DNA of 64,000 nucleotides from Paenibacillus solani (GCF_001277345.1 NZ_LIUT01000006.1:320245-384244), one strand, 5' to 3'. Counted from the first letter of the stretch, positions 45,129 to 54,111 are shown. The notes: generated by a model not told the origin, from the sequence alone. Numbers and translations are program-made.

Positions 45129-47591
45129 TTAGCGTCTATGCGGCACCGGTACTTCCTTTTTTCCTTGGGTCATGGGCGATTGGCATAGAGGGCAGAGCTT
45201 GTTCTCCCGGTTCCCTTTGCCCGCAGCAGCCGGGATTCTTGCAGTGACCCGCTGCCAGCCCTTGCAATGAGCCCCCGTGCACAGCCACACATCGACGATC
45301 TCCATGGCAGTGGGTGCAGCCATGTCCCGAGAGTTCTGTACGGGGTGTACACCTGAACCGCTGAGCCGACTTACGGGAGTTGCTGCAACCGTGGATCTTT
45401 GGCCAGCAGAAGAGGACGTGGACGAATGCTTGGCAGATGTCTCTATGCGAACCGTACGCTTTGCAGTAAAGGATCGGTGTGTCGATGACTTCGCGTCCTT
45501 GCCCGGGATGCTATTACCTTGCTTACTCTGTTCATCCGTGACGAATACATCCCGGAAGAAGCGGGAAACCTCCGCTTTTCGTCCCCGATAAAAGCCTGGT
45601 GAGCTGATAATGAGTTCGTCTCGTGCTCTCGTGATGGCGACATAAGCCAATCTGCGTTCCTCTTCGAGCGCATCCAGTGCTTTAACCTCTCTGTCCGACA
45701 ACGGACGCTGATCATCCCGGCGCTCTGCGTCCAATGCGGATGTATGCGGAAGAATGCCCTCGCTTGCCCCGATCAGCGATACAGAGGGGAACTCCAGCCC
45801 TTTGGATTTATGGATGGTCATTAAGCGGACGGCATCGGCATGTTCGTCCCGTTTCATGGCCGCCATTTCCTTATGGATGGCGATTAACCGATCGACAAAT
45901 TCGACGAATTCGGCGATATGGTCAAAGCGCTTGGCGGAAGCCTCCAATTCATCCAGCGCCTCCTGTATGAATTCCTTATGCAGCGTAATCTCCTGCCGTT
46001 CGTCCGCCTCCAGAAATTTATCGTAGAATTGGCGCCTCATTTCCTGAACAGCTTGCAGCGGCTCCATCGCTTTTAATCCCTTGATGAGCTTGGAACGGCC
46101 TCTGATATTCTCAATCTGAAAATCCTTCAGGCCGGGTAAGGACAGAAGGTGAGACAGCGGGCCTTTCTTGGGCCTCGGTGCGTCCTGCTGCCGGATGAAA
46201 GCCATGCCCTTATCCCGATTGATGTAAAGCGTATGAAGCATGCCTTCCATCGCCGTGAAATTGCGCCGGTCCAGCGACAGCCGCAGATGATCCAGAAGCG
46301 GTTTGACGATCCACTGCTCATAGAACAGATCGCCGTTCTCGTAATGAATAAACGGAATTTCCCGCATGACGAGCTGTTCAAAGATAGCTCGGCTGTTGTT
46401 TGCGGTTCGGTACAGAATTGCATGATCGCGGTATTGCTTTTCGTGCTCCCGGACCTGCTCGGTAATATAGGTCAGCAGCAGCTCGGCTTCTTGGTCGGGA
46501 TCGCCGGGACGAAGATACAGCGGCACACCACTGCTCTTGCGGGTAGATCGCAGCTGCTTGGAACGGCGGCGCTCATTGACGCGGATCACTTCATTTCCCA
46601 GCCCGACGATCGAAGAGAGGGAACGGTAATTGATATCCAGTGTCACCACCTTGGCGCCGGGAAAGGTCTGGTCGAATTCCAGAATGAATTCGTTGCGTGC
46701 ACCGTTGAAGCCGTATATGGTTTGGTCATCGTCACCGACAACCATCAGATTGCGATGCGGAGCGACGATTTTCTTCAGCAGCTCATAAGGGAGCAATCCC
46801 GTATCCTGGAACTCGTCGACCATAACATATCGGTATCGCCTCTGAAGGGAGGCAAGCAAACCAGGATCATGAGACAGCAGATGGTAGGACATGACCAGAA
46901 TATCATCGAAATCCATCTGGCCATGATCTTCCTTCCAAGCTTCATAACGGGCGAATATTTGCTTTTGCTCCACATCGGCAGGTGTTTTGGCAGGCAGCTC
47001 TTCAAGCCTGGTCATGTTCATTCGATGGGCAGACCACAGCGATAGCAGCGTTTCGGCTTCGTAGCTGTCCTGCAAGCCCATTTCCCGCAGGATGCGCTTC
47101 ATGATAAATTGCTGATGCCTGGCATTGCTCAGAATCTCCTGCTTGTAGCCGCGGGTTCGCAGCAAGTACAGGAAGAAGGAATGGAAGGTTCTTGCCGTTA
47201 CCTTGGCGGTCTCGTTTGTTCGCAAACCGGGAAGTGCCATAATGCGTTCCTTCATTTCTGCTGCCGCCTTGGAAGAGAAGGTAACGAGCAGGATCGAAGC
47301 AGGATCAACCCTTTTGGCAGCTATGAGATAGCCTGTCCGGCTGACCAGTACGGAGGTTTTGCCGGAGCCTGCTCCAGCGAGCGTAAGCAGCGGTCCTTGT
47401 GTATGTCGTACGGCCTGGATTTGGGCGCGGTTCAACAGCAGCCCCTGGGATTCCAAGCCGCGAAAAAAAGCCGCATCCGGCACATCATCGGAAATCAGGT
47501 CCCGGCTGTTCTCGAAGGAAGCCAGCTTCGCAAACGGAATATCCTGACGCTCACCGCCGTACGGGCGTTTATAGAAGGGTATGGATGTCAT
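45129..47591 (-). CDS. yjcD: UvrD/Rep-type DNA helicase (YjcD-like) with C-terminal zinc module
   Basis: 820 residues. SF1A helicase: Q-motif LLNRAQIQAV, Walker A AGAGSGKT, motif II VMVDEFQDT, motif III VVGDDDQTIYGFNGA, motif IV region LDINYRS, motif V LMTIHKSKGLEF, motif VI VAITRARDEL. A low-complexity Ser/Thr-rich linker (about 690-760) joins it to a tail with C771-x4-C776 (VWLCTGAHCKGW) and C800-x2-C803 (CPLCQSPM), the same zinc pattern as the YdjO protein at 26955. ATG 47591 has a weak GGTGA upstream; GTG 47603 is an alternative. Probably unwinds DNA during repair. Confidence 0.92.
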   Translation of the reverse strand: MTSIPFYKRPYGGERQDIPFAKLASFENSRDLISDDVPDAAFFRGLESQGLLLNRAQIQAVRHTQGPLLTLAGAGSGKTSVLVSRTGYLIAAKRVDPASILLVTFSSKAAAEMKERIMALPGLRTNETAKVTARTFHSFFLYLLRTRGYKQEILSNARHQQFIMKRILREMGLQDSYEAETLLSLWSAHRMNMTRLEELPAKTPADVEQKQIFARYEAWKEDHGQMDFDDILVMSYHLLSHDPGLLASLQRRYRYVMVDEFQDTGLLPYELLKKIVAPHRNLMVVGDDDQTIYGFNGARNEFILEFDQTFPGAKVVTLDINYRSLSSIVGLGNEVIRVNERRRSKQLRSTRKSSGVPLYLRPGDPDQEAELLLTYITEQVREHEKQYRDHAILYRTANNSRAIFEQLVMREIPFIHYENGDLFYEQWIVKPLLDHLRLSLDRRNFTAMEGMLHTLYINRDKGMAFIRQQDAPRPKKGPLSHLLSLPGLKDFQIENIRGRSKLIKGLKAMEPLQAVQEMRRQFYDKFLEADERQEITLHKEFIQEALDELEASAKRFDHIAEFVEFVDRLIAIHKEMAAMKRDEHADAVRLMTIHKSKGLEFPSVSLIGASEGILPHTSALDAERRDDQRPLSDREVKALDALEEERRLAYVAITRARDELIISSPGFYRGRKAEVSRFFRDVFVTDEQSKQGNSIPGKDAKSSTHRSFTAKRTVRIETSAKHSSTSSSAGQRSTVAATPVSRLSGSGVHPVQNSRDMAAPTAMEIVDVWLCTGAHCKGWQRVTARIPAAAGKGNRENKLCPLCQSPMTQGKKEVPVPHRR

Positions 47592-47723
47592 GTAATTCAC
47601 CAATCATTTCGTATTTCGATTATCGTCTTACCAGTTTAACGGATTCGTGGAAGTCTGGCAAAGCACAGGAGACAAACGATCGAAACATAGGCCCTTCATG
47701 ACCTATCATTGATATGGAATAAC

Positions 47724-47766
47724 AAAAATCCCGGGCCTTTCGCGTGAAGCGAACACCGGGATTTCT
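47724..47766 (-). terminator. terminator of the sigma/anti-sigma operon
   Basis: AAATCCCGG / CCGGGATTT around a nested TTCGC/GCGAA stem, with an A run on the plus strand that gives T on the minus strand. Confidence 0.8.
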
Positions 47767-47837
47767 TATCATTCCGTGTCATTTGAATTTCATCTTAACC
47801 AGCAAGCGATGCTGCGCTTGTTAGCCACAGGCTTCCC

Positions 47838-49094
47838 TTATTCGCTCCAATTCCACAGGCGCACTTCTCCGACCCGCAAATCTTGCACCCAGGAAACCTC
47901 GCGCAGGGTCAACAGCTCCTTGACAGGACCGGTTACAACAGCCCCATAGAGCTGGACGCCATGCTGTTCTACGTAAGCCAACGAAGCATCTATATCGATG
48001 AACGGAGCCACTCGGTCAGCAATCAGTTCATACTCCTGCAGCAGCCGCAGCGATTTTATGAAATGTTCATTTCGCAGCTCTCCATCCCCATACGTTTCCA
48101 AAGAGGGGTAATGTCCGCCGCTGAACGATACTTTGCCGAACCAGCCACTTTTTTCTTCCCCGTATGAGGTTACCGTCAGATCATCATTATGCCAGACGGG
48201 CATAGCCGGAAAGCCGACGGGATCGGAGATGATTCCATCATGGCCCCCAAACCGGTCATCCGGTCCGGTATCGACGGCAAACCAGATCGCTTCCATATCC
48301 AGATTCTCAAATTCCTTGAGCAGTTCATCGGTCGAGAAGAAGCGGTTAAATGATACATAAGCTTCGGCTACCGTACCCTCGGGGAGCTTCTTTAGCCTGG
48401 ACCAATCGCCGCTTTTGGCAGAAGACGCATCCTTCTTTTGTTCTTTTGCCGACTGTTGACCGCTGCCATTCTCCGCATCAGCTAGGGCAGAAGCTTCAGA
48501 TTTGCCATCCGGCCGTTGGAAAACTTGAGAGGTACCTGTGCTGAGTCCGTTCCAATCCTCCTTGACCGATGGCAGCCCGAACAGGAAGTTGACGGAGTAT
48601 TCACCGACCGTCACGCGATCATCGCCTACGCGCTTTTTCATATCCCCGTATACTTCCTGCATGAAGAAGACTTTGCCCTGACTGTTCAGCGAGACATCAA
48701 TATTAGGATGGGAAATCGAGATAGCGGAAGCAATGGCATCCCGGTATTTATCGTTTCGGCTTGGATCACCCATCCCGTAGAATAGTGCCGTTAAGATCGA
48801 GCTAATGATGGATATAGCCAGGAATGCAGACAGGACAGTCAGCGTATTAGAGATGCGAGCCTTCCATTTTCCCCTGCGCACGATCCGCTTTTCTTTTTTG
48901 GGAGAGAGACCTGATGGTTTGCCCTTAGCATGCGCACGCTTATTGTTATCTGCCTCCGCTTGGTCCATCAACTCGTTTACGTAAGCCTGGTATTCCTCCA
49001 GTTTCTCGATTTCGCGTTCGACTTCCATTTTTTCTTCGTCACTTAACTTCCCGTCTTCGTAATCTTTTAGTCGCTGCTTGAAATCTTCGCTCAT
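47838..49094 (-). CDS. anti-sigma factor (Sigma_reg_N / Sigma_reg_C type)
   Basis: 418 residues. Cytoplasmic N-terminus of about 75 residues with a coiled-coil (DYEDGKLSDEEKMEVEREIEKLEEYQ), one membrane helix (TLTVLSAFLAISIISSILTALFYG, about 83-106), and a large extracellular part with an acidic Ser-rich insert and VAEAYVSFNRFFSTDELLKEF followed by an IWFAVDTGPDD strand. Layout fits the anti-sigma partners of ECF factors such as YhdL. Its ATG overlaps the stop codon of the sigma gene (ATGA). It should hold the sigma factor at the membrane until an envelope signal arrives. Confidence 0.85.
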   Translation of the reverse strand: MSEDFKQRLKDYEDGKLSDEEKMEVEREIEKLEEYQAYVNELMDQAEADNNKRAHAKGKPSGLSPKKEKRIVRRGKWKARISNTLTVLSAFLAISIISSILTALFYGMGDPSRNDKYRDAIASAISISHPNIDVSLNSQGKVFFMQEVYGDMKKRVGDDRVTVGEYSVNFLFGLPSVKEDWNGLSTGTSQVFQRPDGKSEASALADAENGSGQQSAKEQKKDASSAKSGDWSRLKKLPEGTVAEAYVSFNRFFSTDELLKEFENLDMEAIWFAVDTGPDDRFGGHDGIISDPVGFPAMPVWHNDDLTVTSYGEEKSGWFGKVSFSGGHYPSLETYGDGELRNEHFIKSLRLLQEYELIADRVAPFIDIDASLAYVEQHGVQLYGAVVTGPVKELLTLREVSWVQDLRVGEVRLWNWSE

Positions 49095-49591
49095 CCTAAC
49101 TCCTCCTTTCGTTTCATGTCCCGCAGCCGCTGCCTGGCCCGAAACAGTGTAATCTTGATATGCGATAAGGTAATGCCCATGATGTCCGCGGCCTCCTGAT
49201 ACGTGAATTGGTGAAAATCGACCAGGAGGACGGCCTGTCGCTGCTTGTCGGGAATCTGGGAGAGCATCTGTCCGATTTCCCGGTGAATCTCTTGCTGGAG
49301 CAGCGTACTCTCGGGTGTATTCTGATCAACCATCTGTTCGAAAAAGGCAGCATCTTTGACGAGACTGCGGCTTGCTTTACGCTGATAATCAACATAAGCG
49401 TTGTGGGCCACCCGGAATAACCATGGCTTTATTCGTTCTTCCTTCCAATCCTCAAGATACAGATAAGCCCGGTAAAAGGTCTCTTGCACCAGATCTTCCG
49501 CCGTATGGTGATCATAAGAGAGGGAGTAAAGATAACGGTAAACGTCCTTCACATAATATTGATAAATTGATTCCAGACTGTTCAGTTTCAT
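49091..49591 (-). CDS. ECF-type RNA polymerase sigma factor
   Basis: 166 residues. Sigma-70 region 2 (YYVKDVYRYLYSLSYDHHTAEDLVQETFYRAYLYLE, given here in part: AEDLVQETFYRAY) and region 4.2 (FTYQEAADIMGITLSHIKITLFRARQRLR; core GITLSHIKITLFRAR). Co-transcribed with the anti-sigma gene. ATG 49591 follows GAGGGGAGG. An ECF-like promoter, TGTAAC-17 bp-CGTG, lies directly upstream and suggests autoregulation. Confidence 0.93.
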   Translation of the reverse strand: MKLNSLESIYQYYVKDVYRYLYSLSYDHHTAEDLVQETFYRAYLYLEDWKEERIKPWLFRVAHNAYVDYQRKASRSLVKDAAFFEQMVDQNTPESTLLQQEIHREIGQMLSQIPDKQRQAVLLVDFHQFTYQEAADIMGITLSHIKITLFRARQRLRDMKRKEELG

Positions 49592-49611
49592 GGCCTCCCC
49601 TCTAGGTAATA

Positions 49612-49638
49612 CACGTATAACCCAAGCATAAAGTTACA
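49612..49638 (-). promoter_or_regulatory. candidate ECF promoter of the sigma gene
   Basis: Minus strand TGTAAC (49638-49633), 17-bp spacer, CGTG (49615-49612). This is close to the TGAAAC-16/17-CGTC pattern recognised by SigM/SigW-type factors. Confidence 0.6.
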
Positions 49639-49732
49639 GTTTCGGCTGAACTAAATGATATAGGGACTATAGGATTTGCAGAGATAAGATAGGCGCAGCT
49701 ATTGGTGGACAAGTTTAAACATATATAAAAAA

Positions 49733-49759
49733 GCGCCCGAAAAGAGTGCTTTCAGGCGC
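49733..49759 (-). terminator. terminator of the GT39-like gene
   Basis: Minus strand GCGCCTGAAA / TTTCGGGCGC with a short loop and six T. Confidence 0.82.
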
Positions 49760-49805
49760 GGCCGGGATTATGAGCGAAGATTTAGCCAGGCATTACGGTT
49801 TCATC

Positions 49806-50933
49806 CTATTTACGCAGCAAGCGTGTCTTATGGGCGTAGAGGATCGCTTTGTCAGCCAAGAATGCGGCATAGAGGAGCAGGAAGACCGAGTAGGGGAATC
49901 CGGTTCCATCCAGACTGGGAACAAACCATTCGGCAGCAATAAAATACAGCAATGTCAGCAGGACGGGAAGCTGCCGCTTCAGGCGGTATTTCCACACGGA
50001 CCAGATGACGCCGGCAACCCCGGCGAACAGCATCACAAGACGGACGGCATCCAACGCGGATTGCACGATTTTTCTTGCATCCTCATTTCCGATCGCAGCT
50101 GCATATTTGGAGGTCCGGCCGGCAAAGATGCTGCGGAACAGATGAACGATGGGATTGCCTTCAATATATCTGGATTCCAGCCACAGCGAGGCTAAATTCC
50201 ATGGCCCGGACATATACATCAAGCGGTTGAAAAGAGGGATGTTCAACCACCATGGCGACAGGATAAGCAAATAACCCATGCCAATGAGGAGGATTCCGCC
50301 GATTACGATTTTGATGGGGCTGCGATACTTGATCCAAAAGGCAATGAATAGCACCGGATACAGCAGCGCCTGCAGATTGTAGCAAGCCATCAGCGCTGTT
50401 AGTGCCCCGGCCGCAGCATACCAGCCAGCCTGTTTCAATTCCAATGCCCCGATGACTGCACAGACGAGGAGAAGCATCAAGGTTTGCATGGCAATATCGG
50501 GCAAGATCAGACGGACTGCGCCGTATGCCGGCCAGAACAGCGCATAGATCGAGCACGAGAGAAAAGCAATTCGCGTATTAAACATATAGCGGGAGAGCAC
50601 AAACACCAGGTAGACAGAAAAGGCATGAAAGACGCATTGAAGCAGCTGATAGGCTACCAGGGCAGCGTCAATGCTTCCGAACAAGGCGGCAAGTCCGGCA
50701 ATCATAAGCGGCACACCGGGCATGACACGAGAAGCGTGGTATTCCAGCTCTTCGCCGGGGTGGCTGATCATGGCCGCACTTTGGATATATCGTTCTTCGA
50801 TGACGCTGCTTATGCTCGGGGTACGTTCATGAAGGCCGGTCAGCACCAGCAAACATGACATAACCAGAACCACAGCGATCAGGATCAGAAGCATTCTTCG
50901 CTGCATGCGGGTTAATGTCCATATCGAAAACAA
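49806..50933 (-). CDS. GT39/ArnT-like multispanning glycosyltransferase
   Basis: 375 residues with about ten membrane helices. After the first helix come ERTPSISSVIEERYIQSA and EYHASRVMPGVPLMIAGLAALFG, like the first extracellular loop of dolichyl-phosphate-mannose mannosyltransferase relatives; later helices include LLLIGMGYLLILSPWWLN. Such proteins move sugars from lipid carriers to cell-surface acceptors. TTG 50933 is the best start, with GGAG 8 bp upstream; GTG 50942 overlaps that site. Its terminator is shared with nothing else. Exact substrate unknown. Confidence 0.65.
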   Translation of the reverse strand: MFSIWTLTRMQRRMLLILIAVVLVMSCLLVLTGLHERTPSISSVIEERYIQSAAMISHPGEELEYHASRVMPGVPLMIAGLAALFGSIDAALVAYQLLQCVFHAFSVYLVFVLSRYMFNTRIAFLSCSIYALFWPAYGAVRLILPDIAMQTLMLLLVCAVIGALELKQAGWYAAAGALTALMACYNLQALLYPVLFIAFWIKYRSPIKIVIGGILLIGMGYLLILSPWWLNIPLFNRLMYMSGPWNLASLWLESRYIEGNPIVHLFRSIFAGRTSKYAAAIGNEDARKIVQSALDAVRLVMLFAGVAGVIWSVWKYRLKRQLPVLLTLLYFIAAEWFVPSLDGTGFPYSVFLLLYAAFLADKAILYAHKTRLLRK

Positions 50934-50961
50934 AGGGTCCACTCCACTCTATATAATCTAA

Positions 50962-50990
50962 CTAAAAAGGCTCCGCCATAACGGAGCCCT
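50962..50990 (-). terminator. terminator after the 76-residue ORF
   Basis: GGCTCCG / CGGAGCC with a 6-nt loop; five A before it on the plus strand give the minus-strand T run. Confidence 0.8.
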
Positions 50991-51028
50991 ACGGTCAAGT
51001 TGCACTGCAGCCATTAGACCATCTCATG

Positions 51029-51259
51029 CTAGAAGCCGCTGTGATACTTGTCATCACTGGATGAACGCTGTTTTGATGTGCCGTCTCGCTGTTTTTCTTC
51101 CTCGCGTTCCAGCCTGGCATCTTCCATGGGAATGGGGTCCACATGCTGTTCGCTCTCAAACTTGTCGAACAGGCTTTCATTTTCCGTCGGATATTGTTCA
51201 GGGTGATCCATGTTACCGGGACCATTTTGAAGCGGAAGATTCTTTTTCTTATCAGCCAC
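51029..51259 (-). CDS. small hydrophilic acidic protein of unknown function
   Basis: 76 residues from GTG 51259, with GAGGTGAG just upstream. Highly charged, Pro/Gln-rich, no hydrophobic core (KKKNLPLQNGPGNMDHPEQY; FDKFESEQHVDPIPMEDARL; REEEKQRDG), so probably disordered. A convincing terminator follows. Similar short acidic proteins are common near sporulation or stress genes in Paenibacillus, but no family is recognised. Confidence 0.65.
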   Translation of the reverse strand: MADKKKNLPLQNGPGNMDHPEQYPTENESLFDKFESEQHVDPIPMEDARLEREEEKQRDGTSKQRSSSDDKYHSGF

Positions 51260-51368
51260 CGATTCTCACCTCATTATCATTAGGATACTACCTTTATACC
51301 TTTTTTGAGAGAGTATCAAACATTAAGATGGGACGGGGCGGGAGAATCATTCTGCAGCCGATTACTCA

Positions 51369-53228
51369 TCAGGATGTCTCCAAGCTGGCGGCAGGCTGCT
51401 GCTGGGCTTCGGCTTTAAGCCGTAAATAACGAATGAACAGCTCGACAAGCTCCGGATCAAATTGCGTGCCCGAGCAGTGGAGCAATTCTTCAATTCCTTC
51501 CTCAAAGGTTTTGGTTTGCTGGTATGGCCGTTCCGTGGTCATTGCGTCAAATGAATCGATAATGGTCAGCATGCGGCACAGCTTGGGGATTTGACTGCCT
51601 TTGAAGCCGTGCGGGTAACCGCCGCCATCAAACCGTTCGTGGTGCAATTCAATATAAGGAACCAGTTCCTTGAACTTTTCGTTCGTTTCGGCAATGCGTT
51701 TGCCCCAGCTGACATGCCGTTTGACGGTTTCCCATTCGCTTGCTGTAAGCTTGTCCTTTTTATTAAGAATGGCCCATGGGATCTCCAGCTTGCCAATATC
51801 ATGGATAAGTGCGCCGAGTACGAAATTGCGCTGCTCCGCACTATCAAGTCCGAGCACTTCGCTCATGTCCATCGCGTAGCGGAAGACACGCTTGGAATGT
51901 TTGAACGTATCCACATCTTTATACAAGAACAGCTTCAACTGCTGCTCGATATCGCGGACATCTTCCGCAAAGTCGATCTCGGATTCTTTTTCCGCACCGC
52001 TCCCGTATACATGCACATTGTTCTTTCCCTGTTTCTTGGCATAGTACAGAGCTTGATCGGCAAGCTCGACGAGCTGTGACTTGTCATGGATGTCAATTCG
52101 ATACGCGGCCACGCCAGCCGAGAAGGAGAGACACCCGGAAGGGAAAATCTCGACGCCCTCAAAGTACGTGTCATTCAGCTTTTTGCGGAGCCTGTTCATA
52201 AAGGAGCGCGCTTGGTTGTCATCATAACCCGGCATAAGAATCGTGAATTCTTCGCCACCGAAACGAGAGGCTATCACCCCGGCTGCTTCGGCTTCAACTT
52301 TCAAATATTGGCCGAGGAACCCCAGAAGCATATCGCCTTTCAGATGTCCGAACTGATCGTTATATTTTTTGAAGTCATCGATATCAATCATGGCCAGGGA
52401 TAATGGTGATTCCGTTGTCTTGGCTTTCTTGATTTCGTTGTCGAGCAGGTTTTCAAAATAACTATGATTATACAAGCCGGTCCGTTGATCTTTGATCGCC
52501 TTCTCCTGTAACTGCGTATACATGGTGAAGAGCTGCTTGAAAGAATAGGACAGCATGATGCTAAGACCTATAAATAAGGTAAGTCCGAACACGGCGTTAT
52601 GTACGATGAGCACAGAGAGGACCAGAGACATTATGAGCGTACTCAAATAAACGAGCAGGGTATCTTTAATGAAGGACTTCAGGACGTCATATAAAGATCC
52701 GCGATATAATAAGTAATAATAGAATCCAATTAGAAACACATTGATAATAAAATACACAAGCAATGCGGCAAGATAGGCCCCAAATTGATTGTTGAGGATA
52801 GGTCCTGTCTGTCCTCCTGCTATCTTAAAAATAAGTGAGGATCCTACGATCATGAGTGTATATATGGAGAAATTAACGAAATGCTTCCAAAAGGGGACCT
52901 TTCTGTCATAGAGTGCGATCGCTAGAGTGTTGAATAGGATGACGGAAAGAGCGAAAGGAGCGCCATATATGAATATGCAAGCTAAGTAAACGGAAGAATC
53001 CATAGATTGCAAATTACCTTCGGGCGGAAGCTGGAAGGTAAAATAATTTAATATGAGGGCAGCACCTAACATCGCATAAACCCATACCCACTGTGAAGGG
53101 GAATAATGTATAAATTCTCCTTTATGCACTAGTAGAAAGGTTAAACAGCCCATAAGCGATATGAGTACAAAATACAGCTGTATCGGAAGCTTTTCCCGAG
53201 AAATCTTAGGACGCTTGAATATGGACAT
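51369..53228 (-). CDS. membrane GGDEF / HD-GYP c-di-GMP signalling protein
   Basis: 619 residues. N-terminal integral-membrane sensor of seven to eight helices (about 15-225), then a GGDEF domain (about 240-400) with the variant active site FGGEEF, then an HD-GYP domain (about 435-610) with HDIGK and HHERFDGGGYPHG. It could both make and break c-di-GMP. ATG 53228 follows GAGGAGAACCGTT. The gene lies 78 bp after a strong terminator behind a 33-residue ORF and a DUF5317 gene on the same strand. Confidence 0.92.
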   Translation of the reverse strand: MSIFKRPKISREKLPIQLYFVLISLMGCLTFLLVHKGEFIHYSPSQWVWVYAMLGAALILNYFTFQLPPEGNLQSMDSSVYLACIFIYGAPFALSVILFNTLAIALYDRKVPFWKHFVNFSIYTLMIVGSSLIFKIAGGQTGPILNNQFGAYLAALLVYFIINVFLIGFYYYLLYRGSLYDVLKSFIKDTLLVYLSTLIMSLVLSVLIVHNAVFGLTLFIGLSIMLSYSFKQLFTMYTQLQEKAIKDQRTGLYNHSYFENLLDNEIKKAKTTESPLSLAMIDIDDFKKYNDQFGHLKGDMLLGFLGQYLKVEAEAAGVIASRFGGEEFTILMPGYDDNQARSFMNRLRKKLNDTYFEGVEIFPSGCLSFSAGVAAYRIDIHDKSQLVELADQALYYAKKQGKNNVHVYGSGAEKESEIDFAEDVRDIEQQLKLFLYKDVDTFKHSKRVFRYAMDMSEVLGLDSAEQRNFVLGALIHDIGKLEIPWAILNKKDKLTASEWETVKRHVSWGKRIAETNEKFKELVPYIELHHERFDGGGYPHGFKGSQIPKLCRMLTIIDSFDAMTTERPYQQTKTFEEGIEELLHCSGTQFDPELVELFIRYLRLKAEAQQQPAASLETS

Positions 53229-53304
53229 AACGGTTCTCCTCATAAAAACATGGTGTATTCTCCAATTTTAAGATATAACGGGGGGCAAAACAACGTAAAA
53301 GATG

Positions 53305-53340
53305 TAAAAAAACAGGCTGGAGTTCTCAGCCTGTTTTTTT
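53305..53340. terminator. bidirectional terminator behind the 33-residue ORF
   Basis: AACAGGCTG / CAGCCTGTT with a 7-nt loop; seven A before and eight T after, so it can work on both strands. On the minus strand it separates the DUF5317-microprotein transcript from the GGDEF/HD-GYP gene. Confidence 0.9.
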
Positions 53341-53356
53341 TGTGTAAGGTAAGGAA

Positions 53357-53458
53357 TTAGCCCAGTCTGTAACCGGAAGTCAAAGCAACAACTACGGAAG
53401 CAACGATGATTGCATTCAATACGATGCGGGAATACTTGATTTTATCAGTCTTTTTCAC
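53357..53458 (-). CDS. 33-residue hydrophobic microprotein
   Basis: 33 residues from GTG 53458, preceded by a near-perfect AAGGAGG seven bases upstream. Reads a basic head (KKTDKIKYSR), one hydrophobic stretch (IVLNAIIVASVVVALTSG) long enough for a membrane helix, and a short tail ending YRLG. It begins 35 bp after the DUF5317 stop codon, so the two are co-translated from one mRNA, and a strong terminator follows 17 bp later. No Cys, so it does not resemble a cyclic-lactone AgrD peptide. It could be a small membrane partner or a secreted signal of the neighbouring membrane proteins (inference). Confidence 0.7.
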   Translation of the reverse strand: MKKTDKIKYSRIVLNAIIVASVVVALTSGYRLG

Positions 53459-53493
53459 AGATCTCCCTCCTTTCCAGGTGGTATGATGTATGA

Positions 53494-54111
53494 TTAATTT
53501 TGTGGTTCAACTTGCTCAGTCGTATCGGATGGTCGAGTAGGATTATGAGCGGTGGTATTCTTTCCTGAAGTCATGAGATGCATGATATAGAGGAAAATAC
53601 CGATATTCATAATAATATCGCCGATACTGATGACCTGCGTTCTTGGATAAGGCGGGGATAGTGGAATGATGTCACCAAGAAGAGACAGGCGGGTCGTAGC
53701 ATCCATTAAATAATGTTTGGTCGTAGCTGCCCCATCCATGAGCATGTCCACGTAGATGGGATCAAGAACAGAAGCTGCACTCATGGATACCGGCATTCTT
53801 CCGCCATTAGCAGCCATGACCAGGAAGTTGAGGAAGACCCCGGCTAATATGCTCCCAAACCCCTTCTGATCCCGGTTCATCCAGAGGAAGACCATGCCAG
53901 CAACATAGATGAACATAAATATATATCCGCTTGCGGAGGACAACCAGTCAGAATTTACTTGAAAACGGAATATAAGCAGCTGAACGATCAGGAGGATGGG
54001 GAAAATGATGCCGCCCCGTAGGCGAATCCTGCTGAATTGCTGCAGGCCATGACGGAATCCGCCTCGTATCAGTCCGACAAATAATCCCAGTATAATGCCG
54101 TCAAATACCAT
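53494..54111 (-). CDS. DUF5317 family membrane protein
   Basis: 205 residues. About five hydrophobic helices starting VFDGIILGLFVGLIRGG, then IIFPILLIVQLLIF, YIFMFIYVAGMVFLWMN, and a late helix GDIIMNIGIFLYIMHLM; a conserved loop NFLVMAANGGRMPVS between. Tail hydrophilic. The family has no known function. ATG 54111 follows TAGGAAC; an upstream TTG at 54138 has none. Followed on the same strand by a 33-residue microprotein, then a GGDEF/HD-GYP gene. Confidence 0.82.
   Translation of the reverse strand: MVFDGIILGLFVGLIRGGFRHGLQQFSRIRLRGGIIFPILLIVQLLIFRFQVNSDWLSSASGYIFMFIYVAGMVFLWMNRDQKGFGSILAGVFLNFLVMAANGGRMPVSMSAASVLDPIYVDMLMDGAATTKHYLMDATTRLSLLGDIIPLSPPYPRTQVISIGDIIMNIGIFLYIMHLMTSGKNTTAHNPTRPSDTTEQVEPQN

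Noticed and set aside
46149..47045. A 298-codon plus-strand frame opposite the helicase gene
   Set aside because: The minus strand has all SF1 helicase motifs here; the plus frame is a by-product of codon bias.
49746..50195. A 149-codon plus-strand frame opposite the GT39-like gene
   Set aside because: Antisense to a multispanning membrane protein with continuous hydrophobic helices, and rich in Gln/Gly with no fold.
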